DNA of 35,062 nucleotides from NCBI GenBank assembly GCA_947627905.1, contig CANQXX010000021.1, forward strand, positions 1 to 35,062, given 5' to 3'. The stretch comes from an uncultured Clostridia bacterium (GTDB lineage Bacteria > Bacillota > Clostridia > Oscillospirales > Ruminococcaceae). The position numbers and the translations under genes were made by a program. Below are positions 1 through 7,365 of the stretch, one piece after another. A model generated the notes under the pieces. The model was not told where the DNA came from and ran no database searches. It saw only the letters and a program-made list of their open reading frames with translations. The stretch's first letter is position 1. Each line of letters starts with the position of its first letter.

Positions 1-78
1 CCCTCGTTCGTCGAATAACTATAGGTACGAACTATTAAAAACAGATATGTAATTAAAAGCATAATACCAAACATACCT

Positions 79-163
79 GCCCCCCTTGAGGGGGCGGCAC
101 GTTCAAACGGCTTACTATTTAAACTTAATTCGGGGGTGACAAAGCCCGCGGGGGCTTCCCCGC
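79..163 (-). repeat. GC-rich dispersed repeat, left copy (inverted relative to 19568-19650)
   Basis: Read on the minus strand, positions 163 down to 117 are identical over 47 nt to 19568-19614 on the plus strand. A diverged linker follows, then a second GC-rich hairpin with CCCCCT-CAAG-GGGGG character (79-95) that is also shared. The core can fold as GCGGGG-AAGC-CCCCGC. The flanks are unrelated. No reading frame runs through it, so it looks like a structured non-coding repeat. Confidence 0.8.
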
Positions 164-234
164 TAAATTATCATTTATCGGTAAATATAAAAAATGTTAA
201 AAATCAACTGCTTGTTGTGACATAGTTTTTTACA

Positions 235-264
235 AAAAAATTCCTCCATACGGAGGAATTTTTT
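235..264. terminator. Bidirectional Rho-independent terminator
   Basis: Stem AAAAATTCCTCC / GGAGGAATTTTT with loop ATAC. It has A-rich sequence on one side and a T-run on the other. It lies about 50 nt past the minus-strand stop of the XRE gene and can end that transcript. Confidence 0.8.
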
Positions 265-313
265 ATGTTCACAGACGGAATGTTATCCTTTATCGCGGAA
301 CATAGACTTCTGT

Positions 314-688
314 TTAGCTTTTGCTTTTTGCTGTTTGTTCGTTCTTGTAAATTTCCGATATCCTTTCAACTATTTCCGCGATCTTTACCGCAGATGCTGC
401 GTCAACTCCTGAAAGAGCATTCTTTATCCTGTACATTGCTTCTTCCGAGGTAGGTCTTGTTCCGCGCTCAATGTCGAGCAGTTCGGAGATAGGTATTTTA
501 AGACCGACGCATATTTTATCAAGCGTATCTATGGTGGGACATTTTTCTCCCCGTTCTATTTTCCCAAGATACGCCGGGTGTATGTCCGAATTAAAAGCCA
601 GAGTTTCCTGGCTCATGTAACGTTCCTTGCGCAGTTCCCGTATCCGTATGCCAACATCGTATGATATTTTTTTGCGTTCATTGTTCAT
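314..688 (-). CDS. XRE-family HTH transcriptional regulator
   Basis: A 124-residue DNA-binding protein. The helix-turn-helix covers roughly residues 12-68, with the typical IRELRKER-MSQETLA opening, a recognition segment HPAYLGKIERGEKCP and the closing LKIPISELL. The remaining 55 residues are charged and helical (SGVDAASAVKIAEIVERISEIY), probably for dimerisation. There is no ligand or peptidase domain. The ATG at 688 is preceded by AAAGGAA on the minus strand. The gene is divergent from the WYL regulator across a 344-bp AT-rich region holding palindromic sites, so either protein could bind there. Its target is unknown. Confidence 0.85.
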   Translation of the reverse strand: MNNERKKISYDVGIRIRELRKERYMSQETLAFNSDIHPAYLGKIERGEKCPTIDTLDKICVGLKIPISELLDIERGTRPTSEEAMYRIKNALSGVDAASAVKIAEIVERISEIYKNEQTAKSKS

Positions 689-1032
689 GATGTGCCGTTC
701 CTTTCAGTTAAAATTATTGTGGAGTCGACATTCAGACCATGGGAAGCCGGTATCTGTACCGTTAGTATATGCTGTATGGATAAATATTCAAACTATCTGT
801 TTGGAATGCCGATTATTCATCGTTATTATTACTTTATACCTTATGTATTATTTTATCAAATTCCTATATGGAATAAAAAAAGTTATCTAAAGGTATTGAA
901 AAAACATAATTTATGTGATATAATTTATAATATTATATTAATATATCGTATAATGATGTTTTTGCATAAATTATGCGGAATATCCTCGCCGGTAATTCTC
1001 AGCGAACGAATAAACATTAAGGAGGCATATAG
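689..1032. promoter_or_regulatory. Divergent regulatory region with two related palindromes
   Basis: This AT-rich region lies between the XRE and WYL genes. Plus-strand promoter: TTGAAA 897-902, 16-nt spacer, TATAAT 919-924. Palindrome 1, ACATAATTTATGT (905-917), lies inside that spacer. Palindrome 2, GCATAAATTATGC (964-976), lies downstream of it, with centres 59 bp apart. Both share CATAAWTTATG. Another TATAAT is at 949-954. The placement suits repression, probably autoregulation by one of the flanking regulators (inference). Confidence 0.6.
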
Positions 1033-1989
1033 ATGAAAAATAAAATATCAGACAATAATATAAAAAGCAGCCGCGCTCTTTATTTATACAGAAAGCTTAT
1101 GATGGGAGAAGTAATATTCCCCGAAAAGGAAGCCGAGCGTTCCGGCGTTGTAAAGAGAACGGTCCTCCGCGACATCGAGGGTATAAATGATTTTCTACGG
1201 AGCATGGAAGCAAACGGAGAGCATAACGGAAAAATAGTTTTTGACCGCGCTCTTAAAGGCTATAAGCTCGTTCCGGAAGAAAATGATCTCCTGAGCAGGG
1301 GCGAAACGCTTGCAGTATGCAAAATACTTATGGAAAGCAGAGCTTTCCGAAAGGACGATATGTCGGCTGTAATAAACAAGCTTCTTAAAAACTGCGTTTC
1401 TGCTCCGAATAAAAAATTGCTGAGCGAATTGATTTCAAACGAGTTTTATTATTACATAGAACCCATGCATAAGAAGCATTTTACGGAGACTCTTTGGGAT
1501 ATCGGAACTGCTGTGAATGAAAATAAAGTAATGGATATCGTCTATGAAAGACCCGGCGGAATAATATCGGAAGTAAGGATACTCCCTGTAGGGATCATGT
1601 TTTCCGGATACTATTTTTACCTTACGGCTTTTATAGACGGAACGGATAAGGAACGTTCCATGAATGCCAGCGACGATATCTCTCCTGTGATATACCGTAT
1701 AGACAGGATAAAAGATCATAAGATACTGAACAGGACGTTTATTGCTCCATATAATGACAGCTTTGAGGAGGGTGAGTTCAGAAAACGGATACAGTTTGCA
1801 CACGGCGGAAAGCTGAGAAAAATAAAATTTCTTTATAAAGGTGATGATATTGAATCGGTCCTTGACAGACTTCCTGCCGCCGAGATACAGGAAAGAAAAG
1901 CCAATGGCTTTGTGATCGCGGCGGAGGTGTTCGGCAGCGGAATAGATATGTGGATAAAAAGTCAGGGCGATATGATAATGATGTTGTAA
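1033..1989 (+). CDS. WYL-domain transcriptional regulator
   Basis: A 318-residue protein with an N-terminal winged HTH (about residues 15-60, EAERSGVVKRTVLRDIEGINDFL, the DeoR/HTH_11-like pattern) and a WYL domain from about residue 150. The WYL core is visible as YYFYLTAFIDG followed by VIYRIDRIKDHKIL. A C-terminal extension (about 240-318) matches the usual WCX region. WYL domains sense nucleotides or nucleic acids in several families, but the ligand here is unknown. The ATG at 1033 has AAGGAGG upstream. The following gene has its own promoter, so they need not be an operon. Confidence 0.85.
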   Translation: MKNKISDNNIKSSRALYLYRKLMMGEVIFPEKEAERSGVVKRTVLRDIEGINDFLRSMEANGEHNGKIVFDRALKGYKLVPEENDLLSRGETLAVCKILMESRAFRKDDMSAVINKLLKNCVSAPNKKLLSELISNEFYYYIEPMHKKHFTETLWDIGTAVNENKVMDIVYERPGGIISEVRILPVGIMFSGYYFYLTAFIDGTDKERSMNASDDISPVIYRIDRIKDHKILNRTFIAPYNDSFEEGEFRKRIQFAHGGKLRKIKFLYKGDDIESVLDRLPAAEIQERKANGFVIAAEVFGSGIDMWIKSQGDMIMML

Positions 1990-2006
1990 GCTCCGCACAC
2001 CGAAAG

Positions 2007-2035
2007 TTGATTTTTTGCTTCGAGTGTGTTATAAT
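2007..2035 (+). promoter_or_regulatory. Promoter for the nuclease-like gene
   Basis: TTGATT at 2007-2012, a 17-nt spacer, TATAAT at 2030-2035. Transcription would begin near 2042, just ahead of the long hairpin at 2052-2085. Confidence 0.75.
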
Positions 2036-2051
2036 TCAATATGCAGAATGA

Positions 2052-2085
2052 TCCGGACAGTGAGTGCACACATTCACTGTCCGGA
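2052..2085 (+). promoter_or_regulatory. Long leader hairpin
   Basis: TCCGGACAGTGA pairs with TCACTGTCCGGA. The inner bases extend the pairing to about 15 bp (one G-U pair) around a CACA loop. No T-run follows, so it is not an intrinsic terminator. It sits between the predicted start of transcription and the ribosome binding site at 2101-2105. It could stabilise the mRNA or bind a protein as an operator. Confidence 0.6.
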
Positions 2086-2109
2086 ATGTATTTGATGTAC
2101 GGAGGCAAT

Positions 2110-2865
2110 ATGGACAAGGAAAGATTTTACTGTTCGCTGGATAAAGTCCTGAACGGTGAGCATGAGATAAACGGCATAGGTACTTACGGCGAAAAAACCG
2201 TTCATGCTGTTCTGAAAAATTATTTTGAGCCGTATACCGACAGCCATGAACAGAAAGTAGGCGGCTTTGTGGCGGACATAGTGGGTGAGGACGGTATCAT
2301 AGAGATACAGACCGCCGGATTTGAAAAGCTGTATAAAAAGTTGGAAGCCTTTCTTCCGGTCAGCCGCGTTACAGTGGTGTATCCCATTCCGAGAAATAAG
2401 TGGATAATTCCGATAGATCCGGAAACAGGGGAGAGGGGAAAGCGGAGAAAGTCTCCCGTTACAGGTGAGCCGCTCGATATTTTTCCGGAACTATATAAAA
2501 TAAAACCTTTTCTTTCACATGAGAATTTCCGCCTGTGCATTGTAATGCTCGATGTTGAGGAATACCGTGTTCCTCCCGAAAAAACCGGTCTCAGACGCGG
2601 CAGGAGGCGCGGATATGTACGCTATGACCGTATACCTGTAGAGCTTGCGGACGAAATATACATTTCCGGAAAGAACGGCTGGAAATATTTTATTCCCGAC
2701 GGTCTGCCGGAAGAATTTACTTCGCGCGATCTTGGGAGCGCAGCCGGCGTGGGACAGAAATACGGCTCGTTCATGCTGAATATCCTTACTGCGGCAGGCG
2801 TGGTCGAGCGGACGGGCAAAAAAGGAAACAGCTTTCTTTACCGTCTGTCGGAGGAATGTTTGTAA
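2110..2865 (+). CDS. Conserved hypothetical protein with PD-(D/E)XK-like motif and C-terminal winged helix
   Basis: A 251-residue protein that I cannot name with certainty; it resembles a conserved Firmicutes hypothetical family. The start at 2110 has GGAGG 5 nt upstream. An in-frame ATG at 2041 would have to read through the leader hairpin and is unlikely. Residues E28, D56 and E65-I-Q67 form an E...D-X8-E-X-Q pattern like the PD-(D/E)XK nuclease core. BglII is a known nuclease with Gln in the last position. A basic patch (KRRKSP at 111-116, RRGRRRG at 162-168) follows. The last 50 residues (SRDLGSAAGV...VVERTGKKGN) look like a winged helix. Nuclease activity is inference. Confidence 0.6.
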   Translation: MDKERFYCSLDKVLNGEHEINGIGTYGEKTVHAVLKNYFEPYTDSHEQKVGGFVADIVGEDGIIEIQTAGFEKLYKKLEAFLPVSRVTVVYPIPRNKWIIPIDPETGERGKRRKSPVTGEPLDIFPELYKIKPFLSHENFRLCIVMLDVEEYRVPPEKTGLRRGRRRGYVRYDRIPVELADEIYISGKNGWKYFIPDGLPEEFTSRDLGSAAGVGQKYGSFMLNILTAAGVVERTGKKGNSFLYRLSEECL

Positions 2866-2880
2866 ATTGTAAAAAAATTA

Positions 2881-2909
2881 TTGACTTTATCGCGGATCTT
2901 GTGTATAAT
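2881..2909 (+). promoter_or_regulatory. Promoter of nfnAB
   Basis: TTGACT at 2881-2886, a 17-nt spacer and TATAAT at 2904-2909. It lies 66 nt before the nfnA start. Confidence 0.8.
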
Positions 2910-2974
2910 TAAAATGTTGACGTATGTCATTATTGGTATCGACAATTTTTACTATTGTGTAAAGGAATGATAGA

Positions 2975-3811
2975 ATGTATAAGATCGTAAGAAAAAAAGT
3001 TCTTAATCCTACGGTAACGCTTATGGATATCGACGCTCCCATGGTAGCCGCAAAGGCTGAACCGGGTCAGTTCATTATTCTCAGGGTGGACGAGGACGGA
3101 GAACGCATACCGCTGACAGTTGCCGACTTTGACAGGGAAAAAGGCACGGTAACTATTATCTTCCAGATAGTAGGCGCTACTACCGAAAAGCTCAATAATA
3201 AGAACGAGGGCGAATATATACAGGATTTTGTAGGACCTCTCGGAGTTGCTTCCCATACGGACGGTCTGAAAAAGGTCGCCGTGATCGGCGGCGGCGTAGG
3301 CTGCGCCATTGCTTATCCTATAGCAAAGAAGCTGCACAGCCTCGGCTGTGAAGTTCACTCTGTAGTAGGTTTCAGAAATAAGGATCTTGTTATACTTGAA
3401 GAAGAATTTTCCGCTGTTTCCGAAAAGCTCTGCATGATGACAGACGACGGCTCTCACGGAACAAAGGGACTGGTAACGGACGCACTTAAACAGCTTATCG
3501 AAAGCGGAGAAAAATACGATGAAGTAATTGCTATCGGTCCGCTGATAATGATGAAATTCGTATGCGCTCTTACAAAACAATACGGCATAAAGACCGTTGT
3601 TTCAATGAATCCTATAATGATCGACGGTACAGGAATGTGCGGAGGCTGCCGTCTTACCGTCGGCGGAGAAACAAAATTCGCTTGCGTTGACGGTCCTGAT
3701 TTTGACGGACATCTTGTTGATTTCGATGAGGCTATGGAGCGTTCCTCCATGTATAAGCCGTTTGAAAGAAGCAAGCATGAGGAAGTCTGCAATCTTTATA
3801 AAAATGTCTGA
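2975..3811 (+). CDS. nfnA: NfnA: ferredoxin-NADP+ oxidoreductase small subunit
   Basis: A 278-residue flavoprotein of the ferredoxin reductase/PyrK type. An FAD-binding barrel (about 1-95, GQFIILRV...IPLTVAD) is followed by an NAD-binding fold (KVAVIGGGVGCAIAYPIAKKL, about 98-220). A C-terminal [2Fe-2S] loop has Cys222, Cys225 and Cys237 after IDGTGM; the family uses an Asp plus three Cys. PyrK and sulfide dehydrogenase subunits look similar. The GltD-like partner 17 nt downstream points to the bifurcating complex coupling NADH and ferredoxin to NADP+. AAAGGAA precedes the ATG. Cytoplasmic. Confidence 0.85.
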   Translation: MYKIVRKKVLNPTVTLMDIDAPMVAAKAEPGQFIILRVDEDGERIPLTVADFDREKGTVTIIFQIVGATTEKLNNKNEGEYIQDFVGPLGVASHTDGLKKVAVIGGGVGCAIAYPIAKKLHSLGCEVHSVVGFRNKDLVILEEEFSAVSEKLCMMTDDGSHGTKGLVTDALKQLIESGEKYDEVIAIGPLIMMKFVCALTKQYGIKTVVSMNPIMIDGTGMCGGCRLTVGGETKFACVDGPDFDGHLVDFDEAMERSSMYKPFERSKHEEVCNLYKNV

Positions 3812-3828
3812 AAGGAAGGTGTATAAGT

Positions 3829-5217
3829 ATGCCTAATATGTCTCTTAAAAAGAATGCTATGCCGGCTCAGGAACCGGACGTAAGAAATAAGAATTTCAAG
3901 GAAGTCGCTCTTGGCTATTCGGAGGAGACCGCTCTTGACGAAGCCGCAAGATGCCTTAACTGCAAGAATAAGCCCTGTGTAGGCGGCTGTCCGGTAAATA
4001 TAGATATACCGTCCTTTATACATAAGGTAGCCGAAAATGATTTTGCAGGCGCATACGACGTTATTTCGCAGTCCAGTTCGCTGCCTGCCGTCTGCGGAAG
4101 GGTATGTCCTCAGGAATCCCAGTGCGAAGGAAAGTGCGTCCGCGGTATAAAGGGCGACCCTGTAGGCATAGGACGTCTTGAAAGATTTGTTGCCGACTGG
4201 CATAACGAGCATGATACCGGAGCGGTTTCAAAGCCTGCTTCCAACGGTCATAAAGCTGCTGTTATCGGAGCGGGTCCGGCAGGTCTTACCTGCGCCGGAG
4301 ACCTTGCAAAAATGGGCTATGATGTTACGGTATATGAGGCTCTGCACCTTGCAGGAGGAGTTCTTGTATACGGTATACCGGAATTTCGTCTGCCAAAGGC
4401 TATAGTCCGCAAGGAAATTGACGGTCTGAAAGCTCTGGGAGTTACTATAAACACAAATACAGTCGTAGGAAAGACTATAACCGTTGACGAACTCTTTGAG
4501 CAGGGCTATGAAGCGATCTTTATCGGCTCGGGAGCAGGTCTGCCGAGATTTATGGGAATACCCGGAGAAAATCTCAAGGGAGTTTATTCGGCAAACGAAT
4601 TTCTCACAAGAGTTAATCTCATGAAGGCTTATAACGAAAATTCCGACACACCTGTTCAGCACGCAAAAAGTGTTGCAGTGGTAGGAGGCGGAAACGTTGC
4701 TATGGACGCCGCGAGATGTGCAAAGCGTCTCGGCGCGGAGAACGTTTATATAGTTTACCGCCGTGGCGAAGCCGAAATGCCTGCCCGTAACGAGGAGATC
4801 GAGCACGCAAAGGAAGAAGGCATTATATTCAAGACACTTAACAACCCTGTTGAGATCCTCGGCGATGAGCATAAGTTCGTTACCGGAATGAAATGCATAG
4901 AAATGGAGCTGGGCGAACCGGACGAAAGCGGAAGAAGAAGTCCTATCGAGAAGAAAGGATCGGAATTTGTTCTTGACGTTGACTGCGTTATCATGTCTAT
5001 AGGAACATCTCCCAATCCTCTTATCAGAAATACTACCGATGGACTGGAAACCAACCGTAAGGGCTGCTTTGTTGCAGACGAGAACGGACTTACCTCCCGC
5101 GAAGGAGTTTTTGCCGGAGGAGACGCCGTTACCGGCGCCGCAACGGTCATTCTTGCAATGGGAGCAGGCAAGACCGCAGCAAAGGCCATGGACGAATATA
5201 TAAGATCAAAAGAATAA
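3829..5217 (+). CDS. nfnB: NfnB: NADPH-dependent ferredoxin oxidoreductase large subunit (GltD-like)
   Basis: A 462-residue homologue of the glutamate synthase small subunit. The N-terminal cysteine clusters (CLNCKNKPCVGGCPV and CGRVCPQESQCEGKC) bind two [4Fe-4S] centres. The FAD motif is GAGPAGLTCAGDLAKMGY, the NADP(H) motif VVGGGNVAMDAARCAKRLGA, and the terminal flavin motif FAGGDAVTGAATVILAMGAG. No glutamate synthase large subunit is nearby and the gene follows nfnA, so the NfnAB assignment is better than GltD. The pair balances NADH, NADPH and reduced ferredoxin in fermenting anaerobes. The genes are co-transcribed. Confidence 0.87.
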   Translation: MPNMSLKKNAMPAQEPDVRNKNFKEVALGYSEETALDEAARCLNCKNKPCVGGCPVNIDIPSFIHKVAENDFAGAYDVISQSSSLPAVCGRVCPQESQCEGKCVRGIKGDPVGIGRLERFVADWHNEHDTGAVSKPASNGHKAAVIGAGPAGLTCAGDLAKMGYDVTVYEALHLAGGVLVYGIPEFRLPKAIVRKEIDGLKALGVTINTNTVVGKTITVDELFEQGYEAIFIGSGAGLPRFMGIPGENLKGVYSANEFLTRVNLMKAYNENSDTPVQHAKSVAVVGGGNVAMDAARCAKRLGAENVYIVYRRGEAEMPARNEEIEHAKEEGIIFKTLNNPVEILGDEHKFVTGMKCIEMELGEPDESGRRSPIEKKGSEFVLDVDCVIMSIGTSPNPLIRNTTDGLETNRKGCFVADENGLTSREGVFAGGDAVTGAATVILAMGAGKTAAKAMDEYIRSKE

Positions 5218-5305
5218 TAACGATCCGCGCGGAAAATGCGTGCGGCTATGTAATGCTGCCGGAGACGATCCGGAACAGCGATTTTCAGATTTAGGAGGAA
5301 GCGTT

Positions 5306-5680
5306 ATGGCGATCCGTGAATCGGGAGAGGATTATCTTGAAACTATCCTGATACTCCACAGGAAAACAGGTTTTGTCCGTTCGATAGACGTTGCTACCGA
5401 GCTTGGCTATTCCAAGCCGAGCATAAGCAGAGCAGTCGGCATACTCAAAGCTGACGGCTATATCACCGTTGAAGCCAACGGACAGATAGTTCTTACGGAC
5501 GAGGGACTTGCCAAGGCGGAACAGGTTTACGGACGTCATGTCCTGCTCCGCAGCTTTCTTATGGATGACCTTGGAGTTTCCGCTGAGAATGCCGAGGAGG
5601 ACGCCTGCAGAATGGAGCATATACTCAGTGAGGAAACATATTCCAAGCTTAAAAAGTTTATAAAAGATCTGAAAAAGTAA
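5306..5680 (+). CDS. DtxR/MntR-family metal-dependent regulator
   Basis: A 124-residue protein with an N-terminal winged helix (about 1-65, GEDYLETILIL...SKPSISRAVGILKADGYI) and a short dimerisation/metal domain. It has no C-terminal SH3-like domain. The ATG at 5306 is chosen because AGGAGG lies 7 nt upstream; a frame extension to 5240 lacks a site. Candidate metal ligands are Asp9, His78, Cys101, Glu104 and His105. Asp9 matches MntR Asp8, while the Cys-x-x-Glu-His pattern matches DtxR/IdeR. That leaves manganese or iron open. It follows nfnB by 88 nt with no clear promoter, so read-through is likely. Confidence 0.85.
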   Translation: MAIRESGEDYLETILILHRKTGFVRSIDVATELGYSKPSISRAVGILKADGYITVEANGQIVLTDEGLAKAEQVYGRHVLLRSFLMDDLGVSAENAEEDACRMEHILSEETYSKLKKFIKDLKK

Positions 5681-5685
5681 TAAAT

Positions 5686-5716
5686 GTCTGCCGGATAATT
5701 TCCGGCAGACGTTTTT
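5686..5716 (+). terminator. Rho-independent terminator after the metalloregulator
   Basis: A 10-bp stem, GTCTGCCGGA / TCCGGCAGAC, with a 5-nt loop followed by GTTTTT. It ends the nfnAB-regulator transcript, 5 nt past the stop. Confidence 0.85.
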
Positions 5717-5730
5717 ATATAATACCATAT

Positions 5731-6810
5731 TCAAGCGCTTTCTCCGCATATTCTTTCCCGAAGAAGAACGTATATTACCGACATTATCGGCACGCCGAGG
5801 ATTATTCCGGCAGCTCCGCCGATGCCTGCGCCGAGCAGTATGGCAAGAAAAACAAGAAGCGGAGGTATCCCGAGACTTTTGCCGACTACCCTTGGATAGA
5901 TAAGATTATTTTCAAGCTGCTGAAGAACGATTATGAACAATATGAACCACACCGCGTCTATCGGCTTTATCAGGAAAAGAAGAAAAGCCGACGGCACAGT
6001 TCCTATTATTGCTCCCACAAGCGGTATAAGTGCGGTAACGCCTATCATGGTGCTTATCAGCAGAGCATATTCAAATCCGAACAGCTTCATTCCTCCGAAG
6101 CAAAGAACTCCGAGTACAACGGCTTCGGTGATCTGTCCGACTACAAAGTGGCTGAATGTTGAATATATCAGCCTGTACCGGCGGCATAATTTATCATAAT
6201 GCTTTGCGGCAAAGCATTTTGTAATTGCAGAAACGGCGCGGCGTATGCTTTTTTTGCTGAGAAGTATATATATCGAAAGAACAAATCCTATCAGCAGATC
6301 TGCCGCACCTTTTATTATGTCTGTCGTTTTGGAATATGTGGCTTCTATCATGGAGGGTATCTTCTGACCCAGCCCTTCGATAGCCTGACGGATAGCGGCA
6401 AAAAAACCGAAGCTGTCCCGTTTTTCAAGAACGGCGCAGTATCTTAGAAAATTATTGTAGTATCTGTCCGCATTGCTCAGAAAAAGTTTTACGCTTTCCG
6501 AAAGCTGGGGAATGACTATCCATACTATGCCGGTAATGACAGCAAGCAGGAGAATGTATGCAATTCCTACAGATACCATTGAAGCGACCCTTTCGTTTAG
6601 CCTGCTGAATTTTTTCATAAGGATATTCCGCATGGCGCATACAGGCATATTCATTACAAATGCAATGGCTATTCCGATAAAGACGGGCATAAGAAGATCG
6701 GCTGTACGGGATATTATACCTGTAAAAAATTCAGGCTTTACAGCTACCGCTATTATTGCTGCCGCAATAAATGCAGTAATGATAATAGCTTTTATAGTTC
6801 GTTTATCCAT
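5731..6810 (-). CDS. AI-2E family (PF01594-type) membrane transporter
   Basis: A 359-residue integral membrane protein. Two N-terminal hydrophobic helices (about 8-50), then a third (about 72-97, IAYILLLAVITGIVWIVIPQL), a long amphipathic central part (about 100-160), and several C-terminal helices including ALIPLVGAIIGTVPSAFLLFLI and LLVFLAILLGAGIGGAAGII. The motif YPRVVGKSLGIPPLLVFLA is characteristic of the family. Members have been tied to autoinducer export, Na+/H+ exchange or unknown export, so the substrate cannot be called. The ATG at 6810 has AAAGGCGG upstream. It is convergent with the metalloregulator across a 50-bp gap. Confidence 0.85.
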   Translation of the reverse strand: MDKRTIKAIIITAFIAAAIIAVAVKPEFFTGIISRTADLLMPVFIGIAIAFVMNMPVCAMRNILMKKFSRLNERVASMVSVGIAYILLLAVITGIVWIVIPQLSESVKLFLSNADRYYNNFLRYCAVLEKRDSFGFFAAIRQAIEGLGQKIPSMIEATYSKTTDIIKGAADLLIGFVLSIYILLSKKSIRRAVSAITKCFAAKHYDKLCRRYRLIYSTFSHFVVGQITEAVVLGVLCFGGMKLFGFEYALLISTMIGVTALIPLVGAIIGTVPSAFLLFLIKPIDAVWFILFIIVLQQLENNLIYPRVVGKSLGIPPLLVFLAILLGAGIGGAAGIILGVPIMSVIYVLLRERICGESA

Positions 6811-6973
6811 TTTTACGCCGCCTTTTATCCGGAATTTTTCTCTCCGGGAAAATAATTCATTGTCAATATTATATGTCTGTTCCGATAACAGGTATTCAAG
6901 GTATGTTATGGGTAGACGGGAATATAATTCCTTGCGGACAAACTATAGCTGAAAAATATTAACAAAAAATTTA

Positions 6974-7002
6974 TTGACAATATACGGCATAAGTGATATC
7001 AT
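6974..7002 (+). promoter_or_regulatory. Promoter of the ilvB-cimA T-box transcript
   Basis: TTGACA at 6974-6979, a 17-nt spacer and TATCAT at 6997-7002. Transcription would begin about 18 nt before the conserved GATGAGGAG opening of the T-box. Confidence 0.7.
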
Positions 7003-7009
7003 TTTAATA

Positions 7010-7325
7010 ATATGTGTTAAATGCTTTGATGAGGAGCAAAACGGCACAGAAAATTTTCAGAGAGCTGTCAACGGAGCGGCTTTTAAACAAGCTCCTATGG
7101 TGCGAGACAGTATTTTTCAGCCGATAATAGATCACCTCGGAGCTTTTCGCCGAACGAAAAATTTTCCCGCAGGAAAATTTCCAAGTAGGACGGAACGGGA
7201 TCCTTCCGTTACAGAGGCGCACGTTGTCTGACGTGTATGAGTGCGGTTTTTGCCGAATAAGAGTGGTACCGTGGAAGTTTTACGCTTTCACCTCTTGATG
7301 TTTCATGAGGTGAAGGCTTTTTTAT
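7010..7325 (+). promoter_or_regulatory. T-box riboswitch leader, isoleucine (AUC) specifier
   Basis: The conserved landmarks occur in order: GATGAGGAG at 7028-7036, AGAGAG then CTGTC, GTGCGAGACAG closing the stem I arm, the specifier region ending ATCACCTCGGAGC, and the T-box bulge AATAAGAGTGGTACCGTGG at 7256-7274. Aligned with the family consensus, the codon before ACCTCGGAG is ATC at 7131-7133, reading isoleucine. The terminator (stem 7284-7294 / 7307-7317, then a T-run) lies 41 nt before the ilvB start. Uncharged tRNA-Ile should favour the antiterminator and switch on ilvB-cimA. The leader covers most of the 555-nt gap before ilvB. Confidence 0.88.
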
Positions 7326-7365
7326 TTGCAGATATGAATATTTTTATATAAAGGGAGATATTAAA

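Larger units (their letters stand above)
1..313. other. Gene-free left edge with repeat and terminator
   Basis: I see no credible gene here. The stretch holds a short inverted repeat (GTTCGT at 6-11, ACGAAC at 27-32), the left copy of a GC-rich dispersed repeat (79-163), an AT-rich stretch, and a terminator hairpin (235-264). The reading frame beginning at 265 runs antisense through the XRE gene and is not credible. Confidence 0.6.

Noticed and set aside
6..32. GTTCGT/ACGAAC inverted repeat at the window edge as part of a tRNA or attachment site
   Set aside because: The 6-bp arms enclose 15 nt with no tRNA-like arms, and nothing upstream is visible to test it.
265..453. Plus-strand frame beginning in the first terminator
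   Set aside because: It starts in the terminator tail and runs antisense through the XRE gene, without a ribosome binding site.
1435..1998. Long open frame antisense to the WYL gene (187 codons)
   Set aside because: It is a mirror of a well-supported gene, has no ribosome binding site and reads as low-complexity shadow sequence.
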